A stretch of DNA of 64,000 nucleotides from Candidatus Pelagibacter communis (GCF_001179945.1 NZ_CVSG01000068.1:1-64000); one strand, 5' to 3'. Shown: positions 27,941-38,239, counted from the stretch's first letter. Notes: generated by a model from the sequence alone, not told the origin. Numbers and translations are program-made.

Positions 27941-29722
27941 ATGTTTAAAATTATTAAAAATTTCAACTGGATTATTTTTTCCTCATTTTTGTGCATTTTT
28001 ATGGGTATTGTTACCTTCTTGACCTTTATAAATGAAGGCTTCGTCCCTTTAACAGACAAAAATCTACAGACATTATTAATAATAGATATTTTTTTACTTG
28101 TAATTTTTTTCAGCCTTATTTTTAAAAATTTTTACAGATTTTATTATGCCGGTAAAAAAAATAAAAAAGGTTCACAAACTAATTTAAAATATATATCTGT
28201 TTTTTCACTTTTCACAGTAATACCATCTTTAATTGTTGCTATTTTTTCATTATTTATTTTTAATTTTGGAGTTCAAAATTATTTTGATAAACAAATTACC
28301 AATGCAGTAAATAACTCTTATGATGTTGCAAAAAATTATTTAGATGAAAGTAAAGAAAATGTTTTATCCGATGTAATTTTAATGAGTGTCGGATTAAATA
28401 GAGCATCAAATTTATATTACTCCAACCCCTCAAATTTCAAAAAAATACTAAGATCTGAAAAATTTTTAAGAAAAATTGATGATGTTTATTTAATTGACAG
28501 TTTGGGAAATATATTAATTTCAGATGTAAGAGATATAACTGAGGAATTTGTAATTCCCTCCGATGAAGATTACGATTTAGTTTTAGAGGGAAAGCCAGTG
28601 TTTGTCTCTAACAATTTAGAAAATAAAACTACAGTTATGACTAAATTAAATTCTTTGGTAGACACTTATTTGTATATTTCAAGAAATATTGATCCTGAAA
28701 TACTTAGGTATCTAAACGAGACAGAAGAGGCTGTAAGCTTTTATTATTCTGTAGAAAATAGTCAAACAGGTATAAAAGTTACCTTTGCAATAATTTATAT
28801 CATTGTAGTTACGTTACTTCTTTTTTTATCTACATCAATAGCAATTACTTTTGCATCAAGATTAACAAAACCGATAGTAAATTTAATTAGCGCGTCTGAC
28901 TCAATCAGTAAAGGCGCTTTAGATGTTCAAGTTCCCGATTTAGATACTGATGAGGAATTTAAACAATTAAATGAAAATTTTAATTTGATGATAGAAAGAT
29001 TGAAAGAACAACAAAATAAACTTCTAATAACAGAGAGATACGAGGCTTGGGAAACTGTAGCTAGAAAGTTGGCTCATGAAATTAAAAATCCTTTAACTCC
29101 CATTCAACTATCAATCGATAGTTTGAGAGAAAAATATAAAAATAAATTAAGTAATAACAGTTATGAATTCGAAAAATATTTAGAAACGATTAATAGACAA
29201 ATAAAAGATATTGAAAAATTAGTTAATGAATTTTCGAATTTTGCAAGAATGCCAAGACCTATTTTAAAAAAAATTGATTTTTCAAAAGTAATTAATAACT
29301 CACTAGATTTTATGAAAATGACATCAAAAACATCAGTGAATTTGAATTTAAAAGAAAAAAAGGCATTTATAAATGGAGATGAGGATCAACTTAACAGAGT
29401 GTTTATAAATTTAATGAAGAATTCCGAGGAAGCTTTTGAAGAAATATCAAAAAAAGACCCTAAATTTCAAGGTAATATTGACATAGAAATCAACAGTAAT
29501 AATGATTATATAACTTGTAGGTTGACAGATAATGGACCAGGTATTACAGACGCTAAAAAAGCTATGACACCCTATTTTACAACAAAGAAAAAAGGCACTG
29601 GACTTGGTTTACCAATTGTAACCAAAATTATAAATGAACACTCTGGAGTCTTTTCAATAAAAAACAAAAAAAAAGGAAGAGGCACTATAATTAATCTTTC
29701 TTTGCCAAAATCCAATGCATAA
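27941..29722 (+). CDS. ntrY: NtrY-type sensor histidine kinase
   Basis: The 593-residue protein has three transmembrane helices near the N-terminus and another at about 280-305 around a periplasmic sensor region, a HAMP domain (ASRLTKPIVNLISASDSISKG), then HisKA with HEIKNPLTPIQLS (phospho-acceptor His) and a HATPase domain (N box NLMKNSEEAF, DNGPGI, GTGLGLPIV). It matches NtrY, the partner of NtrX, linked to nitrogen and redox or envelope signalling. NtrY often carries a PAS domain between HAMP and HisKA; the linker here is short, with no obvious room for one. The stop overlaps ntrX by eight bases. Confidence 0.92.
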   Translation: MFKIIKNFNWIIFSSFLCIFMGIVTFLTFINEGFVPLTDKNLQTLLIIDIFLLVIFFSLIFKNFYRFYYAGKKNKKGSQTNLKYISVFSLFTVIPSLIVAIFSLFIFNFGVQNYFDKQITNAVNNSYDVAKNYLDESKENVLSDVILMSVGLNRASNLYYSNPSNFKKILRSEKFLRKIDDVYLIDSLGNILISDVRDITEEFVIPSDEDYDLVLEGKPVFVSNNLENKTTVMTKLNSLVDTYLYISRNIDPEILRYLNETEEAVSFYYSVENSQTGIKVTFAIIYIIVVTLLLFLSTSIAITFASRLTKPIVNLISASDSISKGALDVQVPDLDTDEEFKQLNENFNLMIERLKEQQNKLLITERYEAWETVARKLAHEIKNPLTPIQLSIDSLREKYKNKLSNNSYEFEKYLETINRQIKDIEKLVNEFSNFARMPRPILKKIDFSKVINNSLDFMKMTSKTSVNLNLKEKKAFINGDEDQLNRVFINLMKNSEEAFEEISKKDPKFQGNIDIEINSNNDYITCRLTDNGPGITDAKKAMTPYFTTKKKGTGLGLPIVTKIINEHSGVFSIKNKKKGRGTIINLSLPKSNA

Positions 29723-31082
29723 AGAAATTTTAGTAATTGATGATAATCCAGATATTCGTTCTATTGTAAGCAATATTTTGATTGAACAGAATTATGTAGT
29801 ACGAACAGCTGCAAATTATGATCAAGCAGTTTTTGAAATTAATAAAAAACTTCCAGATCTTGCTGTTATAGATATTAAACTTGATAAGATTGAAAAGGAC
29901 GGTATTGATTTATTAAAGTTAGTTACAACTAAAGATAAATTAATACCAGTAATTATGATTTCCGGTCACGCGACGGTTCAAATGGCAGTTGAAGCAACTC
30001 GACTCGGGGCATATGAATTCATTGAAAAACCTTTTTCCAAAGAGAAAATTCTCAATTATGTAAATAGAGCGCTAGAGTCATATGAGCTTAAAAAAGAAAA
30101 AAATATAATAGAAAATAAACTTTTCCATTCGTTTGAACTAATTGGAAAAAGTCCGTCAATAATGAAAGTAAAAAAAATTATTGAAAAACTATCAACTTCC
30201 GAAAGCAGAGTATTGATTTCAGGGCCAACTGGAACAGGCAAAGAATTAGTTGCAAGAAAAATACACAAAAATTCCATTAGATCTCAAGAACCATTTGTAA
30301 TATTAAATGCTGCCCTTCTTAAAGAAACCACCTATGAGAAAGAATTATTTGGTGAGGAATTCGAAGACGGTAGTATATCTTTTGGGGCACTCGAGAGAGC
30401 TAATAAAGGAACTTTGTTAATTGATGAAGTTTCTGAAATACCTTACCAGACTCAGGCAAATATACTTAGGGTTCTTATTGATCAAAAGTTTAAAAGATTA
30501 AATGGTTCTAAAGACGTAAATGTTAATATAAGGCTTATATCTTCAACTTCTAAAAACTTAAATGATTTAGTAAAAATAAACAAATTTAGAGAAGACCTTT
30601 ATCATCGATTGAATGTGATTCCTATTGAACTCAACTCACTCAATTCTAGAACAGAAGACATACCATTATTGATAAATTATTTTAAAAAAAAACTTTCAGA
30701 AATTAATGGTGTTCAGGTGCATAATTTAGAAATTAATAATGACAATTTATATACTTACAACTGGCCAGGGAATGTAAGAGAACTTAGAAATCTAATTGAG
30801 AGAATAACAATTTTATCAGCTAATGAACCTCAATCAAATATCAATCAATTAATTAACGATATTTTAAACCCAGCTTCTTCAAATTATTCTAGTAAAGATA
30901 TTTTAGAAAAATCTTTCACTTACTCATTAAAAGAAGCGCGAAGAAGTTTTGAAAAAGAATACTTAACAACTCAGTTAAAGAAAAATCATGGAAATATCTC
31001 TAAAACTGCTGACTTTATTGGAATGGAAAGATCAGCTCTCCACAGAAAACTTAAAGAACTAGGGATTAAAGGAATAAACTAA
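29715..31082 (+). CDS. ntrX: NtrX-type response regulator with AAA+ domain, lacking GAFTGA
   Basis: The 455-residue protein has a receiver domain (VIDDNPDIR, phospho-acceptor Asp53 in AVIDIKL, SGHATVQMAVEA), an AAA+ domain with Walker A GPTGTGKE and Walker B GTLLIDEVSEIP, and a Fis-type helix-turn-helix (GNISKTADFIGMERSALHRKL). The sigma-54-contacting GAFTGA loop is absent: the segment after ELFGEE reads FEDGSISFGALE. It therefore probably works with the housekeeping polymerase or as a repressor. NtrX is the partner of NtrY just upstream, and trkA follows after one base, as in many alphaproteobacteria. Confidence 0.92.
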   Translation: MHKEILVIDDNPDIRSIVSNILIEQNYVVRTAANYDQAVFEINKKLPDLAVIDIKLDKIEKDGIDLLKLVTTKDKLIPVIMISGHATVQMAVEATRLGAYEFIEKPFSKEKILNYVNRALESYELKKEKNIIENKLFHSFELIGKSPSIMKVKKIIEKLSTSESRVLISGPTGTGKELVARKIHKNSIRSQEPFVILNAALLKETTYEKELFGEEFEDGSISFGALERANKGTLLIDEVSEIPYQTQANILRVLIDQKFKRLNGSKDVNVNIRLISSTSKNLNDLVKINKFREDLYHRLNVIPIELNSLNSRTEDIPLLINYFKKKLSEINGVQVHNLEINNDNLYTYNWPGNVRELRNLIERITILSANEPQSNINQLINDILNPASSNYSSKDILEKSFTYSLKEARRSFEKEYLTTQLKKNHGNISKTADFIGMERSALHRKLKELGIKGIN

Positions 31083-31083
31083 A

Positions 31084-32457
31084 ATGAATATTATAATATG
31101 TGGAGCTGGCAAAGTCGGCTTTTCAATAAGTAAACAATTATCCGCTCAAGGACATTCAGTAACAGTAATAGATCAATCTTCTGATGACATAAAAAAAATT
31201 AATGAAACACAAGATGTCAAGGGTATTGTCGGAAGAGCTTCATTACCAAGTGTTTTGGAAAACGCAGGGGCTGAAAAAGCAGATATGATTATAGCTGTTA
31301 CAAGAAATGACGAAACAAATATGATTGTATGTCAGCTTGCTAGCTCATTATTTAATGTATCAAAAAAAATTGCGAGAATCAGAACTAAAGATTTTTTAGA
31401 GGGTAAATGGGGAAAGCTTTACAATAAATCAAATATACCAATAGATGTAATTATTTCACCAGAATTAGAGGTAGCTAAATCTTTATATAGGAGACTTGAG
31501 GCGCCAGGTGCATTAGATAATGTTCCTTTTGGAAACGGTAAAGTAAAAATGTTAGAGATTTCTATAGAAAAAAATTGTCCTATAAAAAATATACCATTAA
31601 AAAAACTAACAGAAAAATTTCCAGATTTTAAAGCAAATATAATCGGAGCTTTAAGAAAAGATAAATTTATATATCTTAAAAAGAACGATCAAATGTTAGA
31701 AGATGATAATGTCTATGTTGTTGTAAATAGTGATCAACTTAATCAAATTTTAAAATCATTTGGCCATGACGAAAAAATCTCTAAAAATGTACTAATCATA
31801 GGTGGAGGCAATATAGGATTAAACCTAGCTAAAATGTTAGAGGAAAATTTTGAGGATTTAAGAGTAAAAATAATTGAAAAGGATAAAAAAAGAGCAGAAG
31901 AGATAGCTAATGAACTCTCATCATCTATTGTAATTAATGGTGATGCATTAGATGAGGAAATCCTCAAGGAAGCAAATCTTGAAGGTTCAGAAACTGTTTT
32001 AGCTTTAACTAATGATGATGAGAACAATATGATGGCCTGCGTTTTAGCTGAAAAAAGTGGGATGAAAAAAAGAACTATAGCAATAGTTAACAAATCAAAT
32101 TATAATTTGTTACAAGACTCGCTTAATATAGACGATCTGGTTGATCCAAGGTTGACAACTGTATCTAGAATTATGGAACATGTGCATAGAGGAACTATTG
32201 GTTCAGTTTATTCACTGCTGGATGGTGAATACGAATTTATGGAAGCCAAAATCTTAGATAATTCTGAATTATTAAACAAAAAAATAAGAGACTCAAATCT
32301 TCCTGAAGATATAAGAATTGGTGCGATTGTAAGAAAAGATAAAGTAGTAATCCCAAGATCTAATTTTATTTTCGAAAAAGACGATTTAGTTGTATTTCTT
32401 GCAAAAAGAGAACAATTAAAAGATGTTGAGAGTATTTTTAGCGTTAGTTCTATTTAG
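31084..32457 (+). CDS. trkA: Trk potassium uptake regulatory protein TrkA
   Basis: TrkA is the cytosolic NAD(H)/ATP-binding ring that gates the TrkH potassium channel. The 457-residue protein has two RCK repeats: the first begins NIIICGAGKVGFSI and the second (about residue 235) VLIIGGGNIGLNLAKML, each a Rossmann nucleotide-binding motif, and each is followed by a TrkA-C domain (for example DNSELLNKKIRDSNLP). The duplication and length match TrkA. It is followed by its membrane partner trkH, six bases downstream. Confidence 0.95.
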   Translation: MNIIICGAGKVGFSISKQLSAQGHSVTVIDQSSDDIKKINETQDVKGIVGRASLPSVLENAGAEKADMIIAVTRNDETNMIVCQLASSLFNVSKKIARIRTKDFLEGKWGKLYNKSNIPIDVIISPELEVAKSLYRRLEAPGALDNVPFGNGKVKMLEISIEKNCPIKNIPLKKLTEKFPDFKANIIGALRKDKFIYLKKNDQMLEDDNVYVVVNSDQLNQILKSFGHDEKISKNVLIIGGGNIGLNLAKMLEENFEDLRVKIIEKDKKRAEEIANELSSSIVINGDALDEEILKEANLEGSETVLALTNDDENNMMACVLAEKSGMKKRTIAIVNKSNYNLLQDSLNIDDLVDPRLTTVSRIMEHVHRGTIGSVYSLLDGEYEFMEAKILDNSELLNKKIRDSNLPEDIRIGAIVRKDKVVIPRSNFIFEKDDLVVFLAKREQLKDVESIFSVSSI

Positions 32458-32462
32458 TAAAA

Positions 32463-33875
32463 ATGAATTTTAAAAGCATAAGTTTTTACTTAAGTTTATT
32501 TTGCTTTCCAATAAGCTTATTAGCCTTCATAAATATTTTATATTCATCTTATTTCGATTATTTTCTCAACATAGAATCGTATTTGTTAACACTAGTATTT
32601 TCAACTTTGTTAGGCAGTGGATTTTATTTTTTTGGAAAAAAATCTAATAAAAAGATAGATTTTATCGATCAATTAATTTTAATAATACTTGTATATTTAA
32701 TTGTAGGATTGTTAATTTCTACTCCCTTTTATTTGAGTAATTCTAAAGTAACATTTATGAGTGCTTATTTTGAATCAATTTCTGGTTTAACAGGTACAGG
32801 CTTTTCAACTTTTGATAATATAAAATATTTAGATCCAACTTTAATTTTGTGGAGATCATCTTCTCAGTGGATAGGCGGACTATTTTTTTTATTTTTTCTA
32901 ATCCTGATTTTTTCAAATAAATCGTTCAACTTTAAAATGACGAATCTAACTTATACAGGTGAAAATATTCTAAAATCTGAACAAAATATTAGAGATAATA
33001 TTTTAAAAATATTTATTTATTATTCGGTATTAAGCCTCATCTATCTCACATTATTGAATATTTCAGGTGTAAGACTTTTTAATTCCCTAAATCTTTCAAT
33101 GACTTTAGTTTCTGGAGGAGGTTTTTTACCATCTAATAACCTATCCGAAATAATTTCTACTAATTCACAAAAGTTAGTTATAATATTAACCTTAACTCTA
33201 TCAATGTTGAATTTTTATTTCTTATTTAATCTTTTAAATAAAAGAATTTTATTTAGAGAACATAAAGAAGATTTTTATTTATTAGCCATTGCAATAGTTT
33301 TTATATTATTGATTTATTTATATAATTTAAATGGTTTAGATATAATTATAAGTATAATAAGTAGTTTAGCTAATTCAGGAATTTCTCTAATAAAATCTGA
33401 TAATAATTTAAGCTTATATTTTCTGCTTATTACTATTGTTGGCGGCTCATTAATTTCAAATTCATCGGGAATTAAATTAAGTAGATTTTATATATTATTA
33501 AAAATAACCTCAGGTGAAATAATTAAATTAATAAGTCCTAATAGTGTAATTAAAAAAACCATTTTTAATTCTAATAATAAAATCACAGATGAAAATATTA
33601 AGTTTTCATTTTTGATATTTATTTCTTTTTTTATAAGCTTGTTTATTTTATCTACTTTTTTAGTTTTTGATGACATAGGTTTTGAAAAGTCATTTAAAAT
33701 CGCCATTCTTGCATTGACTAATACTGTAAATTCTGAAATGTACAATTTGCAAAATCTTAATTTTGCAGATTTGTTAATATCCTCTAAAATAGCTTTAATT
33801 ATTTTTATGATTATAGGAAAAATTGAGCTAATATCAGTTTTTTTGATTTGCAAAAAAATTTTATTTAAGGATTAA
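32463..33875 (+). CDS. trkH: Trk potassium transporter membrane subunit TrkH
   Basis: TrkH is the potassium-conducting membrane subunit. The 470-residue protein has about ten hydrophobic segments and the repeated pore-loop motifs of the family: SGLTGTGFSTFDN (about 106-118) with WRSSSQWIGGLFFLFF following, and SGGGFLPSNNLSE (about 217-229). These are Trk selectivity-filter-like regions. It is lysine- and isoleucine-rich as expected in this AT-rich genome. It abuts gpsA with no gap. Confidence 0.92.
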   Translation: MNFKSISFYLSLFCFPISLLAFINILYSSYFDYFLNIESYLLTLVFSTLLGSGFYFFGKKSNKKIDFIDQLILIILVYLIVGLLISTPFYLSNSKVTFMSAYFESISGLTGTGFSTFDNIKYLDPTLILWRSSSQWIGGLFFLFFLILIFSNKSFNFKMTNLTYTGENILKSEQNIRDNILKIFIYYSVLSLIYLTLLNISGVRLFNSLNLSMTLVSGGGFLPSNNLSEIISTNSQKLVIILTLTLSMLNFYFLFNLLNKRILFREHKEDFYLLAIAIVFILLIYLYNLNGLDIIISIISSLANSGISLIKSDNNLSLYFLLITIVGGSLISNSSGIKLSRFYILLKITSGEIIKLISPNSVIKKTIFNSNNKITDENIKFSFLIFISFFISLFILSTFLVFDDIGFEKSFKIAILALTNTVNSEMYNLQNLNFADLLISSKIALIIFMIIGKIELISVFLICKKILFKD

Positions 33876-34922
33876 ATGTCAAAAATAGTTATTATTGGGG
33901 CAGGCGCAATGGGAACAGCTTTTGCCTTACCATGTCATGATAATAATCACGATATTAATATAGTTGGAACTCATCTAGAAGACGGTTTTATAGAAAAATT
34001 TAAAAAGAATAAAAATATACATCCAGGTTTAAATACAGAGATTCCAGATCAAATAAAGATTTTCAAATTTGAAAAATTTGACGAACTTTTAAATTCTAAT
34101 ATAGATTTAATAGTATTAGGAATTAGTTCAAAAGGTATCGAGTGGGTTGCTGATCAATTAAGTAGGCTTTTTAAGGGAAAAAATTTGCCAAATTTATTAA
34201 TGTTAACTAAAGGTTTAAGTATTCATAAAAATAACTATGAATTATTAGTTGATAAACTAGAAAGATTGTTAGTTGATAAGGGAATTACAAAAACTAATAT
34301 CTCAGCAGTAGGTGGACCTTGTTTAGCAGCTGGCTTAGCTAATAGAGTTCATAGTAGCGTTGTTATAGCAAACAAAGATATTAATACCGCAAAAAAAATA
34401 GCTAACATGCTAAATACTAATTATTATCACACTTCATATTCAGATGATTTAAATGGTGTAGAGGTATCAGCTGCGATAAAAAATATTTTTTCTATGGCTG
34501 TAGGCGCGGCTAAAGGTTTATGTAGCAAAAATATTTCTGATGAAGTTAGAGAAAAGAATTATTTAAATACAGCCTCAGCACTTATTAAACAATCAATTTT
34601 TGAAATGGAGATTTTTGTGGAACATCTTAAAGGAAAAAAAGAGACTGTAAAAGGACTTGCAGGGTTAGGTGACTTGTACGTGAGCTCAGGTGGAGGAAGA
34701 AATGCAAAAATGGGAGCCTATATCGGAGAGGGACTAACATTTACTGAAGCAAAAAAAACAAAAATGGAAAAAGTTACTGTTGAGGGTGCTGACTTAGCTA
34801 AAGAGATCGCAAAGAAAGTAAATGAAGATTTTAATGAAAAACAATTACCTTTAATGCTGGGTATGATTAATGCTATTGTTGAAGACAAAAAACTTGAATT
34901 AAATTGGGAGGCTTTTAGATGA
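33876..34922 (+). CDS. gpsA: NAD(P)-dependent glycerol-3-phosphate dehydrogenase
   Basis: The 348-residue protein has the Rossmann motif VIIGAGAMGTAFALP, then LTKGLS, SAVGGPCLAAGLA, VEVSAAIKNIFSMAVGAAKG (with the catalytic Lys) and GLAGLGDLYVSSGGGRNAKMG, all GpsA hallmarks. GpsA normally makes sn-glycerol 3-phosphate from DHAP for lipids. Here its stop overlaps the glycerol kinase start and a glycerol ABC transporter follows, while no glpD is visible, so it may run in the oxidising direction to make DHAP. Direction is inference from context. Whether a second gpsA exists elsewhere cannot be seen. Confidence 0.9.
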   Translation: MSKIVIIGAGAMGTAFALPCHDNNHDINIVGTHLEDGFIEKFKKNKNIHPGLNTEIPDQIKIFKFEKFDELLNSNIDLIVLGISSKGIEWVADQLSRLFKGKNLPNLLMLTKGLSIHKNNYELLVDKLERLLVDKGITKTNISAVGGPCLAAGLANRVHSSVVIANKDINTAKKIANMLNTNYYHTSYSDDLNGVEVSAAIKNIFSMAVGAAKGLCSKNISDEVREKNYLNTASALIKQSIFEMEIFVEHLKGKKETVKGLAGLGDLYVSSGGGRNAKMGAYIGEGLTFTEAKKTKMEKVTVEGADLAKEIAKKVNEDFNEKQLPLMLGMINAIVEDKKLELNWEAFR

Positions 34923-36400
34923 AAAAATTTATCATTTCAATTGATGCTGGGACAACGTCCAATAGATCAATTTTATTTGATTTAAAAGGAAAACCAATTT
35001 TTTCTTCGCAAAAAGAATTTACACAATATTTTCCAAAAAGTGGATGGGTTGAGCATAATCCAGATGAAATTTGGAAAACGACAATAAAAACTTTAAAAGA
35101 TGTAATACAAAAAGCTAAACGCTTAAAAGGTAAAATTTTAAGCATCGGAATCACCAACCAAAGAGAAACTACTGTTCTATGGGATAAAAAAACAGGAAAA
35201 CCTGTTTATAAAGCTATTGTTTGGCAAGACAGAAGGACCGAAGAATTTTGTAAAAAGCTGAGAAAGCAAAACAAGGATACGATGATTTTTAATAAAACTG
35301 GCCTTTTGATTGACTCTTATTTTTCTGGAACAAAAATTAAATGGATTTTAGACAATGTCCCTAATGCACGGCAGTTAATGAGTAAGAAAGAGTTGTTATT
35401 TGGAACAATTGACAGCTTTTTAATTTGGAGACTTACAAAGGGAAAGGTTCATGCAACAGATGCAACAAATGCAAGTAGAACAATGATATATAATATTTCT
35501 TCAAATAAATGGGATGATACAATATTAAATCTCCTTAAAATTAAAAAGCATATTTTACCAGAAGTGAAAGATTGTGCTGATGATTATGGCCAAACCCATC
35601 CTTCTGTAACTGGCAAACCAATTCCAATCAATGGAGTAGTAGGTGATCAACAATCAGCAACCATTGGCCAATGTTGTTTTGAACCTGGCTCATTAAAAAG
35701 CACTTACGGAACTGGAGCTTTTGTATTATTAAATACAGGTTCTAAAAAAATTTACTCAAAAAATAGACTATTAACAACTATTGCTTACAGAATTAATGGA
35801 AAGACAACATACGCAATGGAGGGATCTATTTTTATAGCTGGCGCCGGTGTTCAATGGTTAAGAGATCGAATGAAATTTTTTAAGAAAGCACCTGAAACAG
35901 AAAGAATAGTTAAATCACTTCAAAACAACAATGATATTTATTTAGTTCCAGCATTCACTGGATTAGGAGCTCCGTACTGGGACGCTAACGCTAGAGGAGT
36001 TTTAAGCGGCATTACTAGAGATACAAGTCCTAAAGAAATAGTCAGAGCTACAATCGAAGCAGTTGCTTATCAAACTTACGATCTTTTTGAAGCTATGAAA
36101 CATGACGGTTTAAGACCTAAAATTGTAAAAGTTGATGGTGGGATGGTAATGAATAATTGGTTTTCACAATTTTTATCTGACATAGTGAATGTAAAAGTAT
36201 TAAGACCTAAAGTTCAAGAAACTACTGCTCTAGGCGCAGCTTTCATGGCTGGTTTACACTTAGGGATATACAAATCATTAAAAGATATCTCTAAAAATTG
36301 GAACTTAGATAAAAGATTTTCCCCAAAAATGAAAAGCAAATCTAGAACAATTCTAATTAACGGCTGGGAGAAGGCCGTCAAGAGAGCCTTAATAAATTAA
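34919..36400 (+). CDS. glpK: Glycerol kinase
   Basis: GlpK phosphorylates glycerol to sn-glycerol 3-phosphate. The 493-residue FGGY-family kinase begins IISIDAGTTSNRSILFD, with GWVEHNPDEIW, GITNQRETTVLWD, VWQDRRTEEFC, GVVGDQQSATIGQCCF, STYGTGAFVLLNTG, FTGLGAPYWDANARG and VDGGMVMNNWFSQF: the order and length are those of GlpK rather than other FGGY kinases. It overlaps gpsA by four bases. A gap of 105 bases separates it from the transporter genes. Confidence 0.96.
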   Translation: MKKFIISIDAGTTSNRSILFDLKGKPIFSSQKEFTQYFPKSGWVEHNPDEIWKTTIKTLKDVIQKAKRLKGKILSIGITNQRETTVLWDKKTGKPVYKAIVWQDRRTEEFCKKLRKQNKDTMIFNKTGLLIDSYFSGTKIKWILDNVPNARQLMSKKELLFGTIDSFLIWRLTKGKVHATDATNASRTMIYNISSNKWDDTILNLLKIKKHILPEVKDCADDYGQTHPSVTGKPIPINGVVGDQQSATIGQCCFEPGSLKSTYGTGAFVLLNTGSKKIYSKNRLLTTIAYRINGKTTYAMEGSIFIAGAGVQWLRDRMKFFKKAPETERIVKSLQNNNDIYLVPAFTGLGAPYWDANARGVLSGITRDTSPKEIVRATIEAVAYQTYDLFEAMKHDGLRPKIVKVDGGMVMNNWFSQFLSDIVNVKVLRPKVQETTALGAAFMAGLHLGIYKSLKDISKNWNLDKRFSPKMKSKSRTILINGWEKAVKRALIN

Positions 36401-36505
36401 TACACACCTAAGAGTTGTAATTTTAAAATTTTTCTAGGCTGTACTTTCCAGTCTTATTTTGGTTCAATATAACTACTTAAACAACAACAACGAGGGAAAT
36501 AATCT

Positions 36506-38239
36506 ATGTTTAAAACATTGAAAAGTATTTTAGCTGTTGCTGTTTCAATTTCTCTATTAACTATTTCAAACGCTGTAGCTGACGGACACGGAGCTGCAAT
36601 TAAGAAATGGTCAAATGGTGAGTTTAGTCTTTCAACAATTTCTGCAAAAGAAAGAGAGAAAGAACTTAATTGGTTCCATGATGCTGCAAAGCCATTCAAA
36701 GGAATGGAAATAAATGTATTATCAGAAACAATTCCAACTCACGAATATGAGTCAAAAGTTTTAACAAAAGCTTTTGAAGAGATAACTGGAATCAAAGTTA
36801 ATCACCAGTTACTTGGAGAAGGAGAAGTGGTACAAGCTGTACAAACTCAAATGCAAACTGGGAGAAACTTGTATGATGCATACATCAATGACTCAGATTT
36901 GATCGGTACGCACTCAAGACTTCAGTTAGCAGTAAACTTAACAAAGTGGATGAAAGGTGAAGGTAAAGATGTAACTTTACCAACATTAGATATCGATGAT
37001 TTCATCGGTAAATCATTTACTACAGGTCCAGATGGTGATTTATATCAATTACCTGACCAACAATTTGCTAACCTTTACTGGTTTCGAAAAGATTGGTTTG
37101 ACAGACCTGAAATCAAAAAAGGTTTCAAAGCTAAATACGGATACGATCTAGGTGTGCCAGTAAACTGGTCTGCTTACGAAGATATCGCTGAATACTTTAC
37201 TAAAGACGTAAAGAATATTGACGGTGTTAGAGTATACGGTCACATGGACTACGGTAAGAGAGCTCCAGACTTAGGATGGAGAATGACTGATGCGTGGTTA
37301 TCTATGGCTGGCGCAGGTTCAGTTGGTAAACCTAACGGGGTACCAGTAGATGAGTGGGGAATAAGAATGGAAAAAGGTTCTTGTAACCCAGTTGGTGCTG
37401 ACGTAGCAAGAGGTGGGGCTGCAAATGGTCCTGCTGCCGTATATGCAATCAGAAAATGGGACGAGTGGTTAAGAGCTTATGCACCTCCAGGTGCTGCAGC
37501 GATGGACTTCTATCAGTCTCTGCCAGCTTTATCATCAGGAAACGTTGCACAGCAAATTTTCTGGTATACAGCATTCACGGCATCAATGGTTGCTCCAAAG
37601 AGTACTGGAAACAAAACAGTTGATGATAACGGCAATCCTTTATGGAGAATGGGACCATCACCAAAAGGTCCTTACTGGGATGAAGGTATGAAGCTTGGTT
37701 ATCAAGATGCTGGATCATGGACTTTATTTAAGTCTACTCCAGTTGATAGAAGAAAAGCTGCATGGTTATACGCTCAGTTTGTAGTATCAAAAACTGTTGA
37801 TCTTAAGAAAAGTGACGTTGGTTTAACTATCATTAGAGATAGTACAATTAATCACAAACACTTTACTAAGAGAGCTCCAAAACTCGGTGGACTTGTAGAA
37901 TTCTACAGATCTAAAAACAGAGTATTGTGGTCACCGACAGGTATCAATGTTCCGGACTACCCGAAACTTGCACAAATCTGGTGGCAACAAATTGGAGATG
38001 TAAACTCGGGTGCGTTTACTCCACAACAAGCTATGGATCGTCTTGCAGAAGAGATGAACTTAGTTATGTCTCGTATGGAAGCTGCTGATAAAGCAAACAA
38101 TACATACGGTGGATGTGGTCCAAGATTAGCTAAGCCGAAAGGCGCTGATTATTGGTTGAAACAACCAGGATCACCAAAAGCTAAACGTGATGAGAAACCT
38201 AAAGGCAAAACAGTTCCATTCGAAAGAGCTTGGAAGTAA
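36506..38239 (+). CDS. glpV: Glycerol ABC transporter substrate-binding protein (GlpV-like)
   Basis: The 577-residue periplasmic binding protein has a signal peptide (about 1-25, ending NAVADG) and an extracellular solute-binding fold. Its large size, Trp/Tyr/Gly-rich sequence and the neighbouring glpS-T-P-Q-U order match the GlpV component of the glycerol ABC system described in Rhizobium leguminosarum. The codon use is visibly richer in G+C and more biased than in neighbours, as expected for a very abundant protein. A GAGGGAAA ribosome binding site lies ahead of the ATG. A terminator-like hairpin follows, probably giving excess binding protein over transporter. Glycerol as ligand is inferred from glpK next door. 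Confidence 0.88.
   Translation: MFKTLKSILAVAVSISLLTISNAVADGHGAAIKKWSNGEFSLSTISAKEREKELNWFHDAAKPFKGMEINVLSETIPTHEYESKVLTKAFEEITGIKVNHQLLGEGEVVQAVQTQMQTGRNLYDAYINDSDLIGTHSRLQLAVNLTKWMKGEGKDVTLPTLDIDDFIGKSFTTGPDGDLYQLPDQQFANLYWFRKDWFDRPEIKKGFKAKYGYDLGVPVNWSAYEDIAEYFTKDVKNIDGVRVYGHMDYGKRAPDLGWRMTDAWLSMAGAGSVGKPNGVPVDEWGIRMEKGSCNPVGADVARGGAANGPAAVYAIRKWDEWLRAYAPPGAAAMDFYQSLPALSSGNVAQQIFWYTAFTASMVAPKSTGNKTVDDNGNPLWRMGPSPKGPYWDEGMKLGYQDAGSWTLFKSTPVDRRKAAWLYAQFVVSKTVDLKKSDVGLTIIRDSTINHKHFTKRAPKLGGLVEFYRSKNRVLWSPTGINVPDYPKLAQIWWQQIGDVNSGAFTPQQAMDRLAEEMNLVMSRMEAADKANNTYGGCGPRLAKPKGADYWLKQPGSPKAKRDEKPKGKTVPFERAWK

Noticed and set aside
36401-36505. Possible promoter or riboswitch before glpV
   Set aside because: No convincing -35/-10 pair or structured element could be recognised beyond the GAGGGAAA ribosome binding site.
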